A stretch of 64,000 nucleotides of DNA from Microbacterium sp. SMR1. GTDB taxonomy: Bacteria > Actinomycetota > Actinomycetes > Actinomycetales > Microbacteriaceae. The stretch spans positions 868,001 through 932,000 of the forward strand of contig NZ_QMBN01000001.1 in NCBI RefSeq assembly GCF_003289625.1. Direction: 5' to 3'. A program made the translations under genes and the position numbers. The notes under the pieces are model-generated. The model made no database searches, was not told the origin of the DNA, and saw only the letters and a program-made list of their open reading frames with translations. This document shows, in pieces, positions 16,270-25,019 of the stretch; within the stretch, counting starts at the first letter, position 1, and every line of letters starts with the position of its first letter.

Positions 16270-17706
16270 ATGACCACGAGCGAGACCGAGCCGACCGCAA
16301 CCGACACGACCGGAACCGCGACCGCCGAGACCCAAGCGCCCGCCGAGAACACCAACCGGCGTCAGCCGTTCCCGCAGGGCTTCCTCGACACGATCTCCGA
16401 GGGCTGGGGATCGCGGCCCGAGACGACGACGCCGCCCCGCGACGCGGCGCGCTTCGCCGCCGCTCGCCGCGAACGGCTCTCACGCGAGTTCCGCGGTCGG
16501 CGCCTCGTCATCCCCGCGGGCTCTCTCAAGCAGCGCTCGAACGATACCGACTACCCCTTCCGCGCACACTCCGCGTTCTCGCATCTGACGGGCTGGGGCA
16601 GCGACGCCGTACCCGACTCGGTGCTCGTCTTCGAGCCCACCGCCGAGGGACACGATGTCACCCTGTACCTCCGCGACCGAGCCGATCGCACCACGGCCGA
16701 GTTCTACGCCGACGCCTCGGTCGGCGAGTTCTGGATCGGACCGCGCCCGGCGCTCGCCGACGTCGCCGCCGATCTCGGTGTTGCGACCGCGCATCTCGCG
16801 GATGTCGAGCTACGCGCCGATGACCTGGTCCTCGAAGCAGATCCCGACCTGACGCGGGCCGTGTCCGAGCTGCGGCTGACGAAGGACGAGTACGAGATCG
16901 AGCAGATGCGTCTCGCTGTCGCGGCGACCGCACGTGGTTTCGACGACATCGTGGCCGACCTCCCCCGCATCATCGCCACCCCCCGGGGCGAGCGAGTCGT
17001 CGAGGGCGTGTTCCACCTGCGCGCGCGCACGGACGGCAACGGCGAGGGCTACGACACGATCGCCGCCTCCGGACCTCACGCCTGCTACCTGCACTGGACG
17101 CGCAACGACGGGCCCGTGGTGCCCGGCGACCTCATCCTCGTCGATGCCGGCGTCGAGGTCGACAGCCTCTATACCGCCGACATCACGCGCACGCTGCCCG
17201 TGTCGGGACGCTTCACCGAGATCCAGCGCCGCATCTACGAGACCGTTCGCGAGGCGGCCGACACCGCGTTCGCCGCTGCCCGGCCCGGTGTGACGTTCCG
17301 CTCGGTCCACGAGGCCGCCATGACGGTCATCGCTGCCCGCGTCGCGGAGTGGGGTCTGCTCCCCGTCACGGCGGACGAGGCGCTCGACGCCGATCGGGGC
17401 GGCCAGCACCGGCGCTATATGGTCCACGGCACGAGCCACCACCTCGGGATCGACGTGCACGACTGCGCGCAGGCGCGCCGCGAGATGTACTACGACGGCA
17501 TCCTCGAGCCCGGCATGGTGTTCACGATCGAGCCCGGTCTGTACTTCCAGATCGACGATCTCACCGTGCCCGAGGAGTACCGCGGTATCGGGGTCCGGAT
17601 CGAGGACGACATCCTCATGACCGAGAGCGGACCCGTCAACCTCTCTGCGGACATCCCGCGCACAGCTGACGAGCTCGAAGCCTGGATCGCACGCGCGACC
17701 TCGTGA
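16270..17706 (+). CDS. pepP: Xaa-Pro aminopeptidase (aminopeptidase P, M24B)
   Basis: Removes N-terminal residues preceding proline. The protein has 478 residues: a disordered Thr/Glu-rich N-terminus (1-35), an AMP_N domain with SAFSHLTGWG, and an M24 domain whose five metal ligands lie in VDAGVEVDS, TADITRT, HGTSHHLGIDVHD, FTIEPG and VRIEDD. The ATG has GGAGG 2 nt upstream, but also a GAGACT hexamer 6 nt upstream, so it could be leaderless. It overlaps the next gene as GTGA. Confidence 0.93.
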   Translation: MTTSETEPTATDTTGTATAETQAPAENTNRRQPFPQGFLDTISEGWGSRPETTTPPRDAARFAAARRERLSREFRGRRLVIPAGSLKQRSNDTDYPFRAHSAFSHLTGWGSDAVPDSVLVFEPTAEGHDVTLYLRDRADRTTAEFYADASVGEFWIGPRPALADVAADLGVATAHLADVELRADDLVLEADPDLTRAVSELRLTKDEYEIEQMRLAVAATARGFDDIVADLPRIIATPRGERVVEGVFHLRARTDGNGEGYDTIAASGPHACYLHWTRNDGPVVPGDLILVDAGVEVDSLYTADITRTLPVSGRFTEIQRRIYETVREAADTAFAAARPGVTFRSVHEAAMTVIAARVAEWGLLPVTADEALDADRGGQHRRYMVHGTSHHLGIDVHDCAQARREMYYDGILEPGMVFTIEPGLYFQIDDLTVPEEYRGIGVRIEDDILMTESGPVNLSADIPRTADELEAWIARATS

Positions 17707-19490
17707 CCGATCGGTTCTCGCCGCCGCCCGCTCAGACGACGCGCCCGCTGCTGACGGGCACATTCGGGATGGCGGCGGCGACCCACTGGCTCGCCACGGC
17801 CACGGCCCAGGCTGTGCTCGAACGCGGGGGCAACGCCTTCGACGCCGCCGCGGCGGGCGGCTTCGTCCTGCAGGTCGTCGAGCCTCACCTCAACGGGCCC
17901 GGGGGCGATCTCGTCGGCCTCTTCCACGCGGCCGACGATGCGCGGCCCCGCGTGCTCATGGGCCAGGGGCCGGCGCCTCGCGGTGCGACGATCGAGCACT
18001 ATCGCGCGGAGGGGCTCGAGACCGTGCCGGGCGCCGGCGCCCTCGCGGCCGCGGTGCCGGGAGCAGTCGACGCCTGGCTCGTCCTGCTGCGCGACTACGG
18101 CACGTGGGAGCTCGCCGACGTCCTCGCTTTCGCGATCGGCTACGCCCGCGACGGGCACCCTCTGCTCGCGTCCGCGTCAGCGGCCATCGCGCGCGTCGCG
18201 CAGCTCTTCCGCGACGAATGGCCGTCCTCGGCCGATCTGTGGCTGCCCGGAGGCACCGTGCCGCGGGCCGGCGATGTGTTCCGGAACCCCGCGCTCGCCG
18301 CGGTGTTCGAGGGTCTCGTGGCGGCGGGACGAGACGCCGCAGACCGGGCCGCGCGCATCGAGGCTGCTCGCACCGAGTGGCGGACGGGCACGGTCGCGCA
18401 CGCGACGGCCGCGTTCGCGGCCCGACCCCATCGACACTCGACCGGAGGCCACCACGCCGGGGTGATCACGGAGGCCGATTTCGCCGACTTCTCCGCGGGG
18501 TACGAGGAGCCTCTCACGACGACCTTCCGCGGACGGACCGTGGTCAAGGCCGGCGCGTGGACGCAGGGTCCCGCACTGCTCGAGGCGCTCGCCCTGCTCG
18601 ATCCGCTGCCCGATGAGCGCCTCGACCCCGCGACTGCGGAGGGCGCGCACACGATCGTCGAGGCCTTCAAGCTGGCCCTCGCGGACCGCGACGCGCACTT
18701 CGGCCACGACAGCGTGGTCAGCGAGCTCCTCGACCCCGCCTTCCTCGCCGCGCGTCGTGCGCAGCTGCTCCCGGATGCCTCGCACGAATGGCGCCCGGGT
18801 ACCGTGGCGGGGCGCGCACCGCATCGTCCCCCGCTCGTGCGTCCCGACGGGACGAGCGTCGCCGGCACGGGCGAACCGACGGTCGGGCGAGCGGGCGAGA
18901 CGCGCGGCGACACCTGTCACATCGACGTCGTCGACGAGTGGGGCAACATCATCTCGGTGACGCCGTCCGGCGGCTGGCTGCAGTCGTCCCCCGCGATCCC
19001 GGAACTCGGTTTCGCGCTGGGCACCCGCCTGCAGATGACCTGGCTCGACGAGACGTCGCCCGCCGCACTCCGCCCGGGCGCCCGCCCGCGCACGACCCTC
19101 TCCCCGACCCTCGTCATGACCGGCGACCGGGCCGACATCGCGATGGGGACGCCCGGAGGCGACCAGCAGGACCAGTGGCAGCTGCCGATGCTGCTGCGCA
19201 TGCTGGTCGGGGGCTGGGACGCGCAATCGGCGATCGATGCGCCGACGCTTCACACGACCGCGATGATCGACTCGTTCTGGCCGCGCACCTGGACACCCGC
19301 AGGAGTGGTGATGGAAGACCGGCTCGGCGACGAGGTCGCCTCGGGCCTGCGCGCGCGGGGGCACGACGTCACCGTGGTCGGGCCGTGGAGCCTCGGACGT
19401 CTCTCGGCCGTCGGCATCGACCGCTCGCGGGGACTGCTCTGGGCGGCGTCGAACCCGCGCGGGATGCAAGGCTACGCGGCCGGTCGCTGA
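17703..19490 (+). CDS. Gamma-glutamyltransferase-like Ntn-hydrolase
   Basis: A 595-residue protein of the GGT family: N-terminal GMAAATHWLATATAQAVL and GGNAFDAAAAGGFVL, then the autocleavage region GDTCHIDVVDEWGN with candidate nucleophile Thr near 404, and a C-terminal SPTLVM..GTPGGDQQDQWQLP segment. These proteins self-cleave and act on gamma-glutamyl or related amide bonds. No clear signal peptide is seen, unlike secreted GGTs, so a cytoplasmic acylase or other amidase is possible. The GTG start overlaps the pepP stop by 4 bp, which implies a coupled peptide-catabolic pair. Confidence 0.85.
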   Translation: MTDRFSPPPAQTTRPLLTGTFGMAAATHWLATATAQAVLERGGNAFDAAAAGGFVLQVVEPHLNGPGGDLVGLFHAADDARPRVLMGQGPAPRGATIEHYRAEGLETVPGAGALAAAVPGAVDAWLVLLRDYGTWELADVLAFAIGYARDGHPLLASASAAIARVAQLFRDEWPSSADLWLPGGTVPRAGDVFRNPALAAVFEGLVAAGRDAADRAARIEAARTEWRTGTVAHATAAFAARPHRHSTGGHHAGVITEADFADFSAGYEEPLTTTFRGRTVVKAGAWTQGPALLEALALLDPLPDERLDPATAEGAHTIVEAFKLALADRDAHFGHDSVVSELLDPAFLAARRAQLLPDASHEWRPGTVAGRAPHRPPLVRPDGTSVAGTGEPTVGRAGETRGDTCHIDVVDEWGNIISVTPSGGWLQSSPAIPELGFALGTRLQMTWLDETSPAALRPGARPRTTLSPTLVMTGDRADIAMGTPGGDQQDQWQLPMLLRMLVGGWDAQSAIDAPTLHTTAMIDSFWPRTWTPAGVVMEDRLGDEVASGLRARGHDVTVVGPWSLGRLSAVGIDRSRGLLWAASNPRGMQGYAAGR

Positions 19491-19506
19491 AGCGGAGCGC
19501 CCGCCC

Positions 19507-20178
19507 TCATTGCGACAACCGGCGGTGGCACCACGGCGCGACCAGCTCGGCCACGGCGCCGCCGACCTCTTCGGCATCCCGTTTGCGTCCCGCGACCTCG
19601 AAGGAGTGGCGGCCGCCCTCGACCCAGAGCAACTCCGCGTCGGCGCATCCGGCGACGACGCTCTCGAGGTCGGTCACCGGGTCGACGAACGGATCGCGGG
19701 TCCCGGACACGAACAGCTGAGGCGACGTGACCTCCGGCAGATGAGCCGCACGCGGGCGATCGGGCCGACCGGGCGCATGCAGCGGGTACCCGAGGTAGAC
19801 GAGCAGTTCCGGGTCGATCGCTCCGGAAGCGGCCGCCATCGATGCCATCCGGCCGCCGTACGACTTCCCCGCCGCGACGATGGGCACCCCGGCATGCGCG
19901 TCGGCGATGGCGCGGAAGACCGCCGCCCACGACGCGATGGCGTCACCGGCGGCGCCGGGCAGTCGGCGGCCCGCCACCACATAGGGGAACGGAAAGCGCA
20001 CGACATCGATCCCGGCCGCCGCGCCGGCATGCGCGAAACCGCCGAGGAACGGATGCTCGGGTCCGGCGCCCGCGCCATGAGCGAGGATCATCACGACGTC
20101 CGCACGCTCAGCGCGGTCGTACGTCAGCGGCAGGTCGACGGTCCCGGCCGCGATGTCGACCGGCACCGCGTCGATCAT
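19507..20178 (-). CDS. Alpha/beta hydrolase (KANL3/Tex30-like)
   Basis: A 223-residue alpha/beta hydrolase. It has the oxyanion-type segment LAHGAGAGP (33-40), the nucleophile elbow GKSYGG with Ser106, Asp162 in SGTRDPF and His191 in GGRHSF, giving a full catalytic triad. Its length and HGAGAG motif match the dienelactone-hydrolase-like KANL3/Tex30 group, whose substrates are unknown. The start codon overlaps the stop of the upstream stress-protein gene by 4 bp (ATGA). Confidence 0.85.
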   Translation of the reverse strand: MIDAVPVDIAAGTVDLPLTYDRAERADVVMILAHGAGAGPEHPFLGGFAHAGAAAGIDVVRFPFPYVVAGRRLPGAAGDAIASWAAVFRAIADAHAGVPIVAAGKSYGGRMASMAAASGAIDPELLVYLGYPLHAPGRPDRPRAAHLPEVTSPQLFVSGTRDPFVDPVTDLESVVAGCADAELLWVEGGRHSFEVAGRKRDAEEVGGAVAELVAPWCHRRLSQ

Positions 20179-20906
20179 CGCTGCGGATCCGTCGCCGGGG
20201 GCTCGAGCGTACCCGGAGTCTGCGGGCCGGGAGCCTCGCCGCCGGGCACCGGGCCCACGGCCGGCGGCAGCGGGGCGTCGGCGGGGCCGGGGTCGGGCGA
20301 TCCCGACGGCGGCGCGACCGGGTTGCCCGCGGGTGCCGCCGGACCGGGGGCGGGCCGATCGCCCGACGGAGCGGGCACGGGGTCGATGCGCTCGCCGTAC
20401 CGGGGCGGCCCGTCCGGCACCGGCGTGGCCGGCGCCGCGGGCCGGGCCGGCGCGACGTTCAGCGCGCCACGGGCGCGATGGATGCTGCTCGCCTGCACGG
20501 TCACCTCGTAGTGGTCGGCGACGACCTGCGTCACCGATGCGAAGTCACGACGACGGCGCACGAGAGCGAACATGACGAGGCTCATCATCATGCCGATCGC
20601 GACGCCGACCAGCATCACACCGAGGAAGAGCTGAATGGCGGCGTCAGGAGTGCCGAAGACGAAGATCAGCGAGAAGATCAGCCCCAGGAGGATGCCGTTG
20701 ATCGCCCCCGTCCGCGCCGCCGTCGCATATCCGAGCCGGCCGGTGACCGTCTCGACCGACCGCAGTCCGTAGCCGACGATGGCGATCTCACGGGCCGGGA
20801 TGTCGGCCGAGATGAGAGTCGACACCGCCTTCTGCGCGGCCTCGTACGTTGCGTACTCGGCGACCTTCTCACCCGTGACCGCGGGCGTCCCGCCCATCAT
20901 GCTCAT
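20175..20906 (-). CDS. General-stress-protein-like membrane protein with Pro/Gly tail
   Basis: A 243-residue protein. Residues 12-70 match the general stress protein 17M-type module (EYATYEAAQKAVSTL..IVGYGLRSVETV). Two transmembrane helices follow (about 72-88 and 93-114). The last 95 residues are a low-complexity Pro/Gly/Ala tail without recognisable fold. The role is probably stress-related, but no mechanism is visible. A CACAAT hexamer lies 6 nt before the ATG, and there is no Shine-Dalgarno. Confidence 0.75.
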   Translation of the reverse strand: MSMMGGTPAVTGEKVAEYATYEAAQKAVSTLISADIPAREIAIVGYGLRSVETVTGRLGYATAARTGAINGILLGLIFSLIFVFGTPDAAIQLFLGVMLVGVAIGMMMSLVMFALVRRRRDFASVTQVVADHYEVTVQASSIHRARGALNVAPARPAAPATPVPDGPPRYGERIDPVPAPSGDRPAPGPAAPAGNPVAPPSGSPDPGPADAPLPPAVGPVPGGEAPGPQTPGTLEPPATDPQR

Positions 20907-20912
20907 TCCGTC

Positions 20913-20918
20913 ATTGTG
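20913..20918 (-). promoter_or_regulatory. -10-like hexamer CACAAT
   Basis: CACAAT on the minus strand, then 6 nt, then the ATG at 20906. A relaxed match to the leaderless promoter pattern. Confidence 0.35.
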
Positions 20919-20944
20919 TCACGGCCACCTTCGCGGTCGCCGAC

Positions 20945-20950
20945 TACGCT
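20945..20950 (+). promoter_or_regulatory. -10 hexamer TACGCT
   Basis: TACGCT, 6-nt spacer GGAGCG, then GTG at 20957. The transcript is predicted to start at the GTG. Confidence 0.5.
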
Positions 20951-20956
20951 GGAGCG

Positions 20957-22228
20957 GTGAGTACGCAGAGGGTTTTCGTCGCGCGCCTGGTCGGGTGCGT
21001 CGTGTTCGATCCCGCAGGCGACCGTCTCGGCAAGGTCCGCGACGTGGTCGTGATCTTCCGTAAATCGGACCCTCCGCGAGTCATCGGCCTCGTCGTCGAG
21101 ATCCCGGGCAGACGCAACGTCTTCCTCTCCATCGGCCGTGTCACCTCGATCGCGACCGGCCAGGTGATCACCACCGGTCTCATCAACGTGCGGCGCTTCC
21201 AGCAACGCGGCGGTGAGGTGCGGGTCATGGCCGAGCTCCTGGGTCGGAAGGTCTACCTGCGCGACGGGTCGGGCGGCGCGGTGATCGAGGATGTCGCGAT
21301 CGAGCGCAACCGGCTCGGCGAATGGGACATCGGCCAGCTCTTCCTCCGCCGTCCCAAGACGAGTGCGTCGCCGTTCGCCAAGGGGCCGACGACCTTCGCG
21401 GCCTGGAAAGACGTGCGCGAGGACCAGTCCTCGGGCGCCGCCCAGTCCGCCGAGCAGCTGGTCGCGACCTATTCGGAGCTCAAGCCCGCAGACCTCGCCA
21501 ACACGCTGCTCGACCTTCCGGAGGAGCGCCTGCTTGAAGTGGCCGAGGAACTCCCCGACGAGCGCCTCGCCGACGCGCTCGAGGAGATGCCCGAGGATGA
21601 GCAGGTCCACATCCTCGAGCGGCTCGGCGACGAGCGCGCCGCCGACATCCTCGACGCCATGGAGCCCGACGACGCGGCGGACCTGCTCGGTCAGCTCCCC
21701 GAAGGCCGCATCGAGCAGCTGCTCGACCTCATGGAGCCGGAGGAGGCCGAGGACGTCCGCGCCCTCCTCGAGTACGGTCCCGACACCGCGGGCGGCCTCA
21801 TGACGAGCGACCCGATCGTGCTGTCGGCGGAGGCGACGGTGGCTGAGGCGCTCGCGCTCATCCGCCGACACGAGCTGCATCCGGCCCTCGCCGCATCCGT
21901 CTTCGTGACGCTCCCCCCGTACGAGACGCCGACGGGGCGACTTCTGGGCACCGTGCACTTCCAGCGGATGCTGCGCTACCCGCCTCACGAGCGACTCGGC
22001 GCGATCATCGACGACACCGTCGACCCGGTCGCGGCGTCATCGTCCGCGGCCGAGGTCGCACGCATGCTGGCCAGCTACAACCTGGTCTCGGTTCCCGTCG
22101 TCGACCAGGCCCGCCGGCTCGTCGGCGTCGTGAGCGTCGACGATGTGCTCGATCATCTGCTTCCGGACGACTGGCGGTCGCAAGACGTCGAGCCCCAGGA
22201 TGCCGCTGCGATGCGGGGGCGCCGCTGA
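20957..22228 (+). CDS. Soluble PRC-barrel / MgtE-N / CBS protein
   Basis: A 423-residue protein. It has a PRC-barrel-like N-terminus (about 1-70: VFDPAGDRLGKVRDVVV), then an acidic helical repeat matching the MgtE N-domain (about 165-275: LPEERLLEVAEELPDERLADALEEM), then a CBS pair (about 280-405: TSDPIVLSAEATVAEAL and VVDQARRLVGVVSVDDVLDHL). The MgtE channel domain is absent, so it is not itself a magnesium channel. It could sense Mg2+ or nucleotides for another transporter. GTG start. The stop overlaps the DUF1003 start by 1 nt (TGATG). Confidence 0.85.
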   Translation: MSTQRVFVARLVGCVVFDPAGDRLGKVRDVVVIFRKSDPPRVIGLVVEIPGRRNVFLSIGRVTSIATGQVITTGLINVRRFQQRGGEVRVMAELLGRKVYLRDGSGGAVIEDVAIERNRLGEWDIGQLFLRRPKTSASPFAKGPTTFAAWKDVREDQSSGAAQSAEQLVATYSELKPADLANTLLDLPEERLLEVAEELPDERLADALEEMPEDEQVHILERLGDERAADILDAMEPDDAADLLGQLPEGRIEQLLDLMEPEEAEDVRALLEYGPDTAGGLMTSDPIVLSAEATVAEALALIRRHELHPALAASVFVTLPPYETPTGRLLGTVHFQRMLRYPPHERLGAIIDDTVDPVAASSSAAEVARMLASYNLVSVPVVDQARRLVGVVSVDDVLDHLLPDDWRSQDVEPQDAAAMRGRR

Positions 22229-22761
22229 TGGCCCGCTCGTCGAAGACCCCCTCGCTCGAGGCGCCCCGTGGACGGCGCAGCGGTGTCAGCGGTGTGCTCG
22301 GTCAGCGGACGTCGCAGCCGTCCCGCGACCGGTTCGGTCGGTTCACCGAGTGGATCGCCCGGGCGATGGGCACGCCCGGCTTCCTCGTCGCGCTCTCGCT
22401 GTTCTGTGCGGCGTGGCTCGCCTGGAACACGCTCATGCCCGTCGAGCTCCGGTTCGACTCCGCGGCCAACGGCTTCACGGCGTTGACGCTCATGCTCTCG
22501 CTGCAGGCGTCGTACGCCGCGCCCCTGATCCTGCTGGCGCAGAACCGGCAGGACGACCGCGACCGCGTGCAGATCGAGCAGGACCGTCAGCGTGCCGAGC
22601 GGAACCTGGCCGACACGGAGTACCTGGCACGCGAGGTCGTCGCCCTGCGCATGGCGATCTCCGACCTGACCGACGGACTCGTCACCAAAGAGACGCTGCG
22701 CGCCGAGCTGCGTACCGCGCTCGACCGCCTCGACTCCGACGAGCGCCCGGACACGCGATGA
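22228..22761 (+). CDS. DUF1003 membrane protein
   Basis: A 177-residue protein with two transmembrane segments (about 49-66 and 80-102), the DUF1003 hallmark MGTPGFLVALSLFCAAW, and a basic, helical cytoplasmic C-terminus rich in Asp/Arg/Gln (NRQDDRDRVQIEQDRQR). The function is unknown. It is translationally coupled on both sides: 1-nt overlap with the CBS-protein gene and ATGA overlap with mrp. Confidence 0.88.
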   Translation: MARSSKTPSLEAPRGRRSGVSGVLGQRTSQPSRDRFGRFTEWIARAMGTPGFLVALSLFCAAWLAWNTLMPVELRFDSAANGFTALTLMLSLQASYAAPLILLAQNRQDDRDRVQIEQDRQRAERNLADTEYLAREVVALRMAISDLTDGLVTKETLRAELRTALDRLDSDERPDTR

Positions 22762-23894
22762 GCACGGACGCCGTCCGCGCGGCCGTCGCGGCGGTGCGCG
22801 ATCCCGAGTTGCGCAAGCCCCTGGGCGAGCTCGACATGGTGCGCGACATCGCCGTGGATGGCGCCCACGCTCGTGTCGGCATCGCGCTGACCATCGTCGG
22901 CTGCCCTGCAGCCGATCGGATCGAGCGCGACGTCCGGGATGCCGCGCTGTCCGCCCCGGGCATCGAGACGGTCTCGGTCGAGGTCGGGGTGATGACCCCG
23001 GCGGAGCGCGCCGCACTCACCGAGCGGCTGCGCGGTGGGAAGGCCGCACGCGAGAACCCGTTCGGTCCGGACTCGCTCACACGCGTCATCGCGATCACGA
23101 GCGGCAAGGGGGGCGTCGGCAAGTCGACCCTCACCGCGAACCTCGCTGTCGCCCTCGCGCAGCGCGGCCTCGCCGTCGGGCTGATCGACGCCGATGTGCA
23201 CGGTTTCTCGATTCCCGCGCTGCTCGGTCTCGTCGATGCCGACGGCCTGCCACCGCAGCCGACGCGTATCGACGGGCTCATGATCCCGCCCATCGCGCAC
23301 GAGGTGCGGACGATCTCGATCGGCATGTTCCTGCCGCGCGATCAGAGGAGCCCCGGCGCAGTCGCCTGGCGTGGGCCGATGCTGCATCGCACGGTCTCGC
23401 AGTTCCTGACCGACGTGTTCTTCGGCGACATCGACGTCCTCCTGATCGACATGCCCCCCGGCACCGGCGACGTGGCCATCAGCGTGGGTCAGCTGCTCCC
23501 GCACGCCGACGTCGTGGTCGTCACGACTCCGCAGACGGCCGCCGCCGACATCGCGGTGCGCAGCGGCCTCGTCGCCCGGCAGACCGGCCAGCGCGTGATC
23601 GGGGTCATCGAGAACATGTCGGCGATGACGCTTCCCGACGGGACATCGCTCGACCTCTTCGGCAGCGGCGGCGGGATGCGGGTCGCCGAGGCCCTGTCGA
23701 CCGACCAGCCGGTGCCGATGCTCGGCTCCGTGCCACTCAGCCCGGCTCTGCGCAGCGACGCCGACAGCGGAGTCCCGGTCGTCGTCGCGCATCCCGACGA
23801 CGACGCCGCCGAGGCGATCGCGCGCATCGCCGACACCATCGCAGGCACCGGACGCGATCTCCGCGGCCGCCCGCTGCCTCTGCGTGTGGGCTGA
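22758..23894 (+). CDS. mrp: Mrp/ApbC P-loop ATPase, Fe-S cluster carrier type
   Basis: A 378-residue protein with a MIP18/DUF59 N-domain (about 1-95) and a MinD-like ATPase domain. The deviant Walker A SGKGGVGKST is at about 115-124, with DADVHGFSIP and LIDMPPGTGD following. Canonical Mrp proteins bind a bridging Fe-S cluster through a CxxC after IENMS. Here the stretch reads IENMSAMTLPDGTSLDLFGS with no cysteine, as I recall for actinobacterial Mrp. Cluster transfer, if it occurs, must use other ligands. The ATG at 22758 overlaps the DUF1003 stop; longer frames upstream are spurious. Confidence 0.9.
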   Translation: MSTDAVRAAVAAVRDPELRKPLGELDMVRDIAVDGAHARVGIALTIVGCPAADRIERDVRDAALSAPGIETVSVEVGVMTPAERAALTERLRGGKAARENPFGPDSLTRVIAITSGKGGVGKSTLTANLAVALAQRGLAVGLIDADVHGFSIPALLGLVDADGLPPQPTRIDGLMIPPIAHEVRTISIGMFLPRDQRSPGAVAWRGPMLHRTVSQFLTDVFFGDIDVLLIDMPPGTGDVAISVGQLLPHADVVVVTTPQTAAADIAVRSGLVARQTGQRVIGVIENMSAMTLPDGTSLDLFGSGGGMRVAEALSTDQPVPMLGSVPLSPALRSDADSGVPVVVAHPDDDAAEAIARIADTIAGTGRDLRGRPLPLRVG

Positions 23895-24290
23895 TCAGGT
23901 CGCTTCGTCGTCGAACGGAACGTCGGCACCGCGCTCGAATCGCTTCGCCGCCTCGCCCGCAGCATCCATCCCGACGGCGGTCGCCGTGCTGATCGCCGCA
24001 CCCGCGGCGGCCGCGCGCACCGTCGGTACGGGGGCGTCCTCGAGGAGAGCGTCGCGGATGATGCGACGCGGGTCGTACTGCCGAGGGTCGAGCTTGCGCC
24101 ATTCGACGTCGGAGAAGTCCTCTCCCATCTCGTCCTTGACGCGGTCCTTCGCGCCGTTGACCCAATCACGTGCCCGGACCGTGAAACGCGCGAGCATCTC
24201 GGCGAGCTGCGGAAGGCGCTCGGGTCCGAGGAGCAGGACAGCGGCGACCCCGATGAGGATGAGCTTGTCCCCGTCTAGGCCGAAGAACAT
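23895..24290 (-). CDS. tatB: Twin-arginine translocase subunit TatB
   Basis: A 131-residue protein with one N-terminal membrane helix (about 9-21) running into LGPERLP (21-27), the TatA/B hinge motif, then an amphipathic helix and a charged cytoplasmic tail. The length and MGEDFSDVEWRKLDPRQYDPRR segment fit actinobacterial TatB rather than TatA. Its stop codon directly abuts the mrp stop (TGA|TCA) in convergent orientation. TAATCT lies 6 nt before the ATG. Confidence 0.88.
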   Translation of the reverse strand: MFFGLDGDKLILIGVAAVLLLGPERLPQLAEMLARFTVRARDWVNGAKDRVKDEMGEDFSDVEWRKLDPRQYDPRRIIRDALLEDAPVPTVRAAAAGAAISTATAVGMDAAGEAAKRFERGADVPFDDEAT

Positions 24291-24296
24291 GACCCC

Positions 24297-24302
24297 AGAT
24301 TA
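24297..24302 (-). promoter_or_regulatory. -10 hexamer TAATCT of tatB
   Basis: TAATCT on the minus strand, then GGGGTC (6 nt), then the ATG at 24290. Leaderless configuration. Confidence 0.5.
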
Positions 24303-24338
24303 CCCGTGCGCCTCAGCGGCCGGAGCCACCCGCGCGCC

Positions 24339-24344
24339 TACGCT
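24339..24344 (+). promoter_or_regulatory. -10 hexamer TACGCT of the O-methyltransferase gene
   Basis: TACGCT lies 17 nt before the ATG at 24362, with AAGGAGGA between them. This gene therefore has a short leader with a real ribosome site, unlike the leaderless set. Confidence 0.45.
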
Positions 24345-24361
24345 GGAACAAGGAGGAATGC

Positions 24362-24997
24362 ATGGGTGATCAGGAAGCGATCCGCAGGTTCGCGATGGAG
24401 GCGACGGTGGAACCGGAGCACATCTCTCGCGCGCGTGCACACGCCCTCGAGATCGGAGCCGCGCCGATCAGTGCGCCGGTGGGTGCGCAATGCGCTGTGC
24501 TCGCCGCCGCGACGGGCGCACTCAACATCGTCGAGATCGGTACCGGCGGCGGCGTCTCCGCGCTCTGGCTGCTCCATGGGGCGCCACGCGCCACGCTGAC
24601 CACGATCGACATCGAGCCCGAGCATCTGGCCGTCGCCCGGCAGTCCTTCACCGAAGCGAGGATCCCTCCCGCTCGTGCCCGCTTCATCACCGGCCGCGCG
24701 GCTGATGTGCTCCCCCGCATGAACGAGGCCTCGTACGACATCGTGCTGGTGGACGCCGACCCCGACGGTGTCATCGAGTACGTCGAGCACGGGCTTCGGC
24801 TCGTACGCCCGGGCGGGATGGTCCTCGTGCCCCGTGTGCTGGCAGGTGGGGCCGTCGCCGACCCCGTCCGCCGCGACGACATCACCCGCGCCTACCGCTC
24901 GCTCATCCACGAGACGCAGTCGTCGCCGGCGGTGCTCGGCGCGCTGTCGATCGTCGGAGAGGGACTGTTGCAACTCACGACGGCAGCCACCGCCTGA
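24362..24997 (+). CDS. SAM-dependent O-methyltransferase
   Basis: A 211-residue class I methyltransferase of the catechol-O-methyltransferase-like family (Rv1220c type). SAM-binding motif I is VEIGTGGGVSALWLL (about 58-72). TTIDIEPEHLAVARQ supplies the acidic ribose-binding residue, and VLVDADPDGVIEYV the metal-site segment. The start follows AAGGAGG; an in-frame upstream alternative is not seen. In M. tuberculosis the related gene lies near tatB and mrp but separated by sigE, rseA and htrA, which are absent here. Confidence 0.88.
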   Translation: MGDQEAIRRFAMEATVEPEHISRARAHALEIGAAPISAPVGAQCAVLAAATGALNIVEIGTGGGVSALWLLHGAPRATLTTIDIEPEHLAVARQSFTEARIPPARARFITGRAADVLPRMNEASYDIVLVDADPDGVIEYVEHGLRLVRPGGMVLVPRVLAGGAVADPVRRDDITRAYRSLIHETQSSPAVLGALSIVGEGLLQLTTAATA

Positions 24998-25019
24998 CGG
25001 CGGCTCAGCTGCAGAGACG

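Noticed and set aside
20957..22228. A magnesium transporter MgtE
   Set aside because: Only the cytoplasmic N and CBS domains are present. No transmembrane pore domain follows in any frame before the DUF1003 gene.
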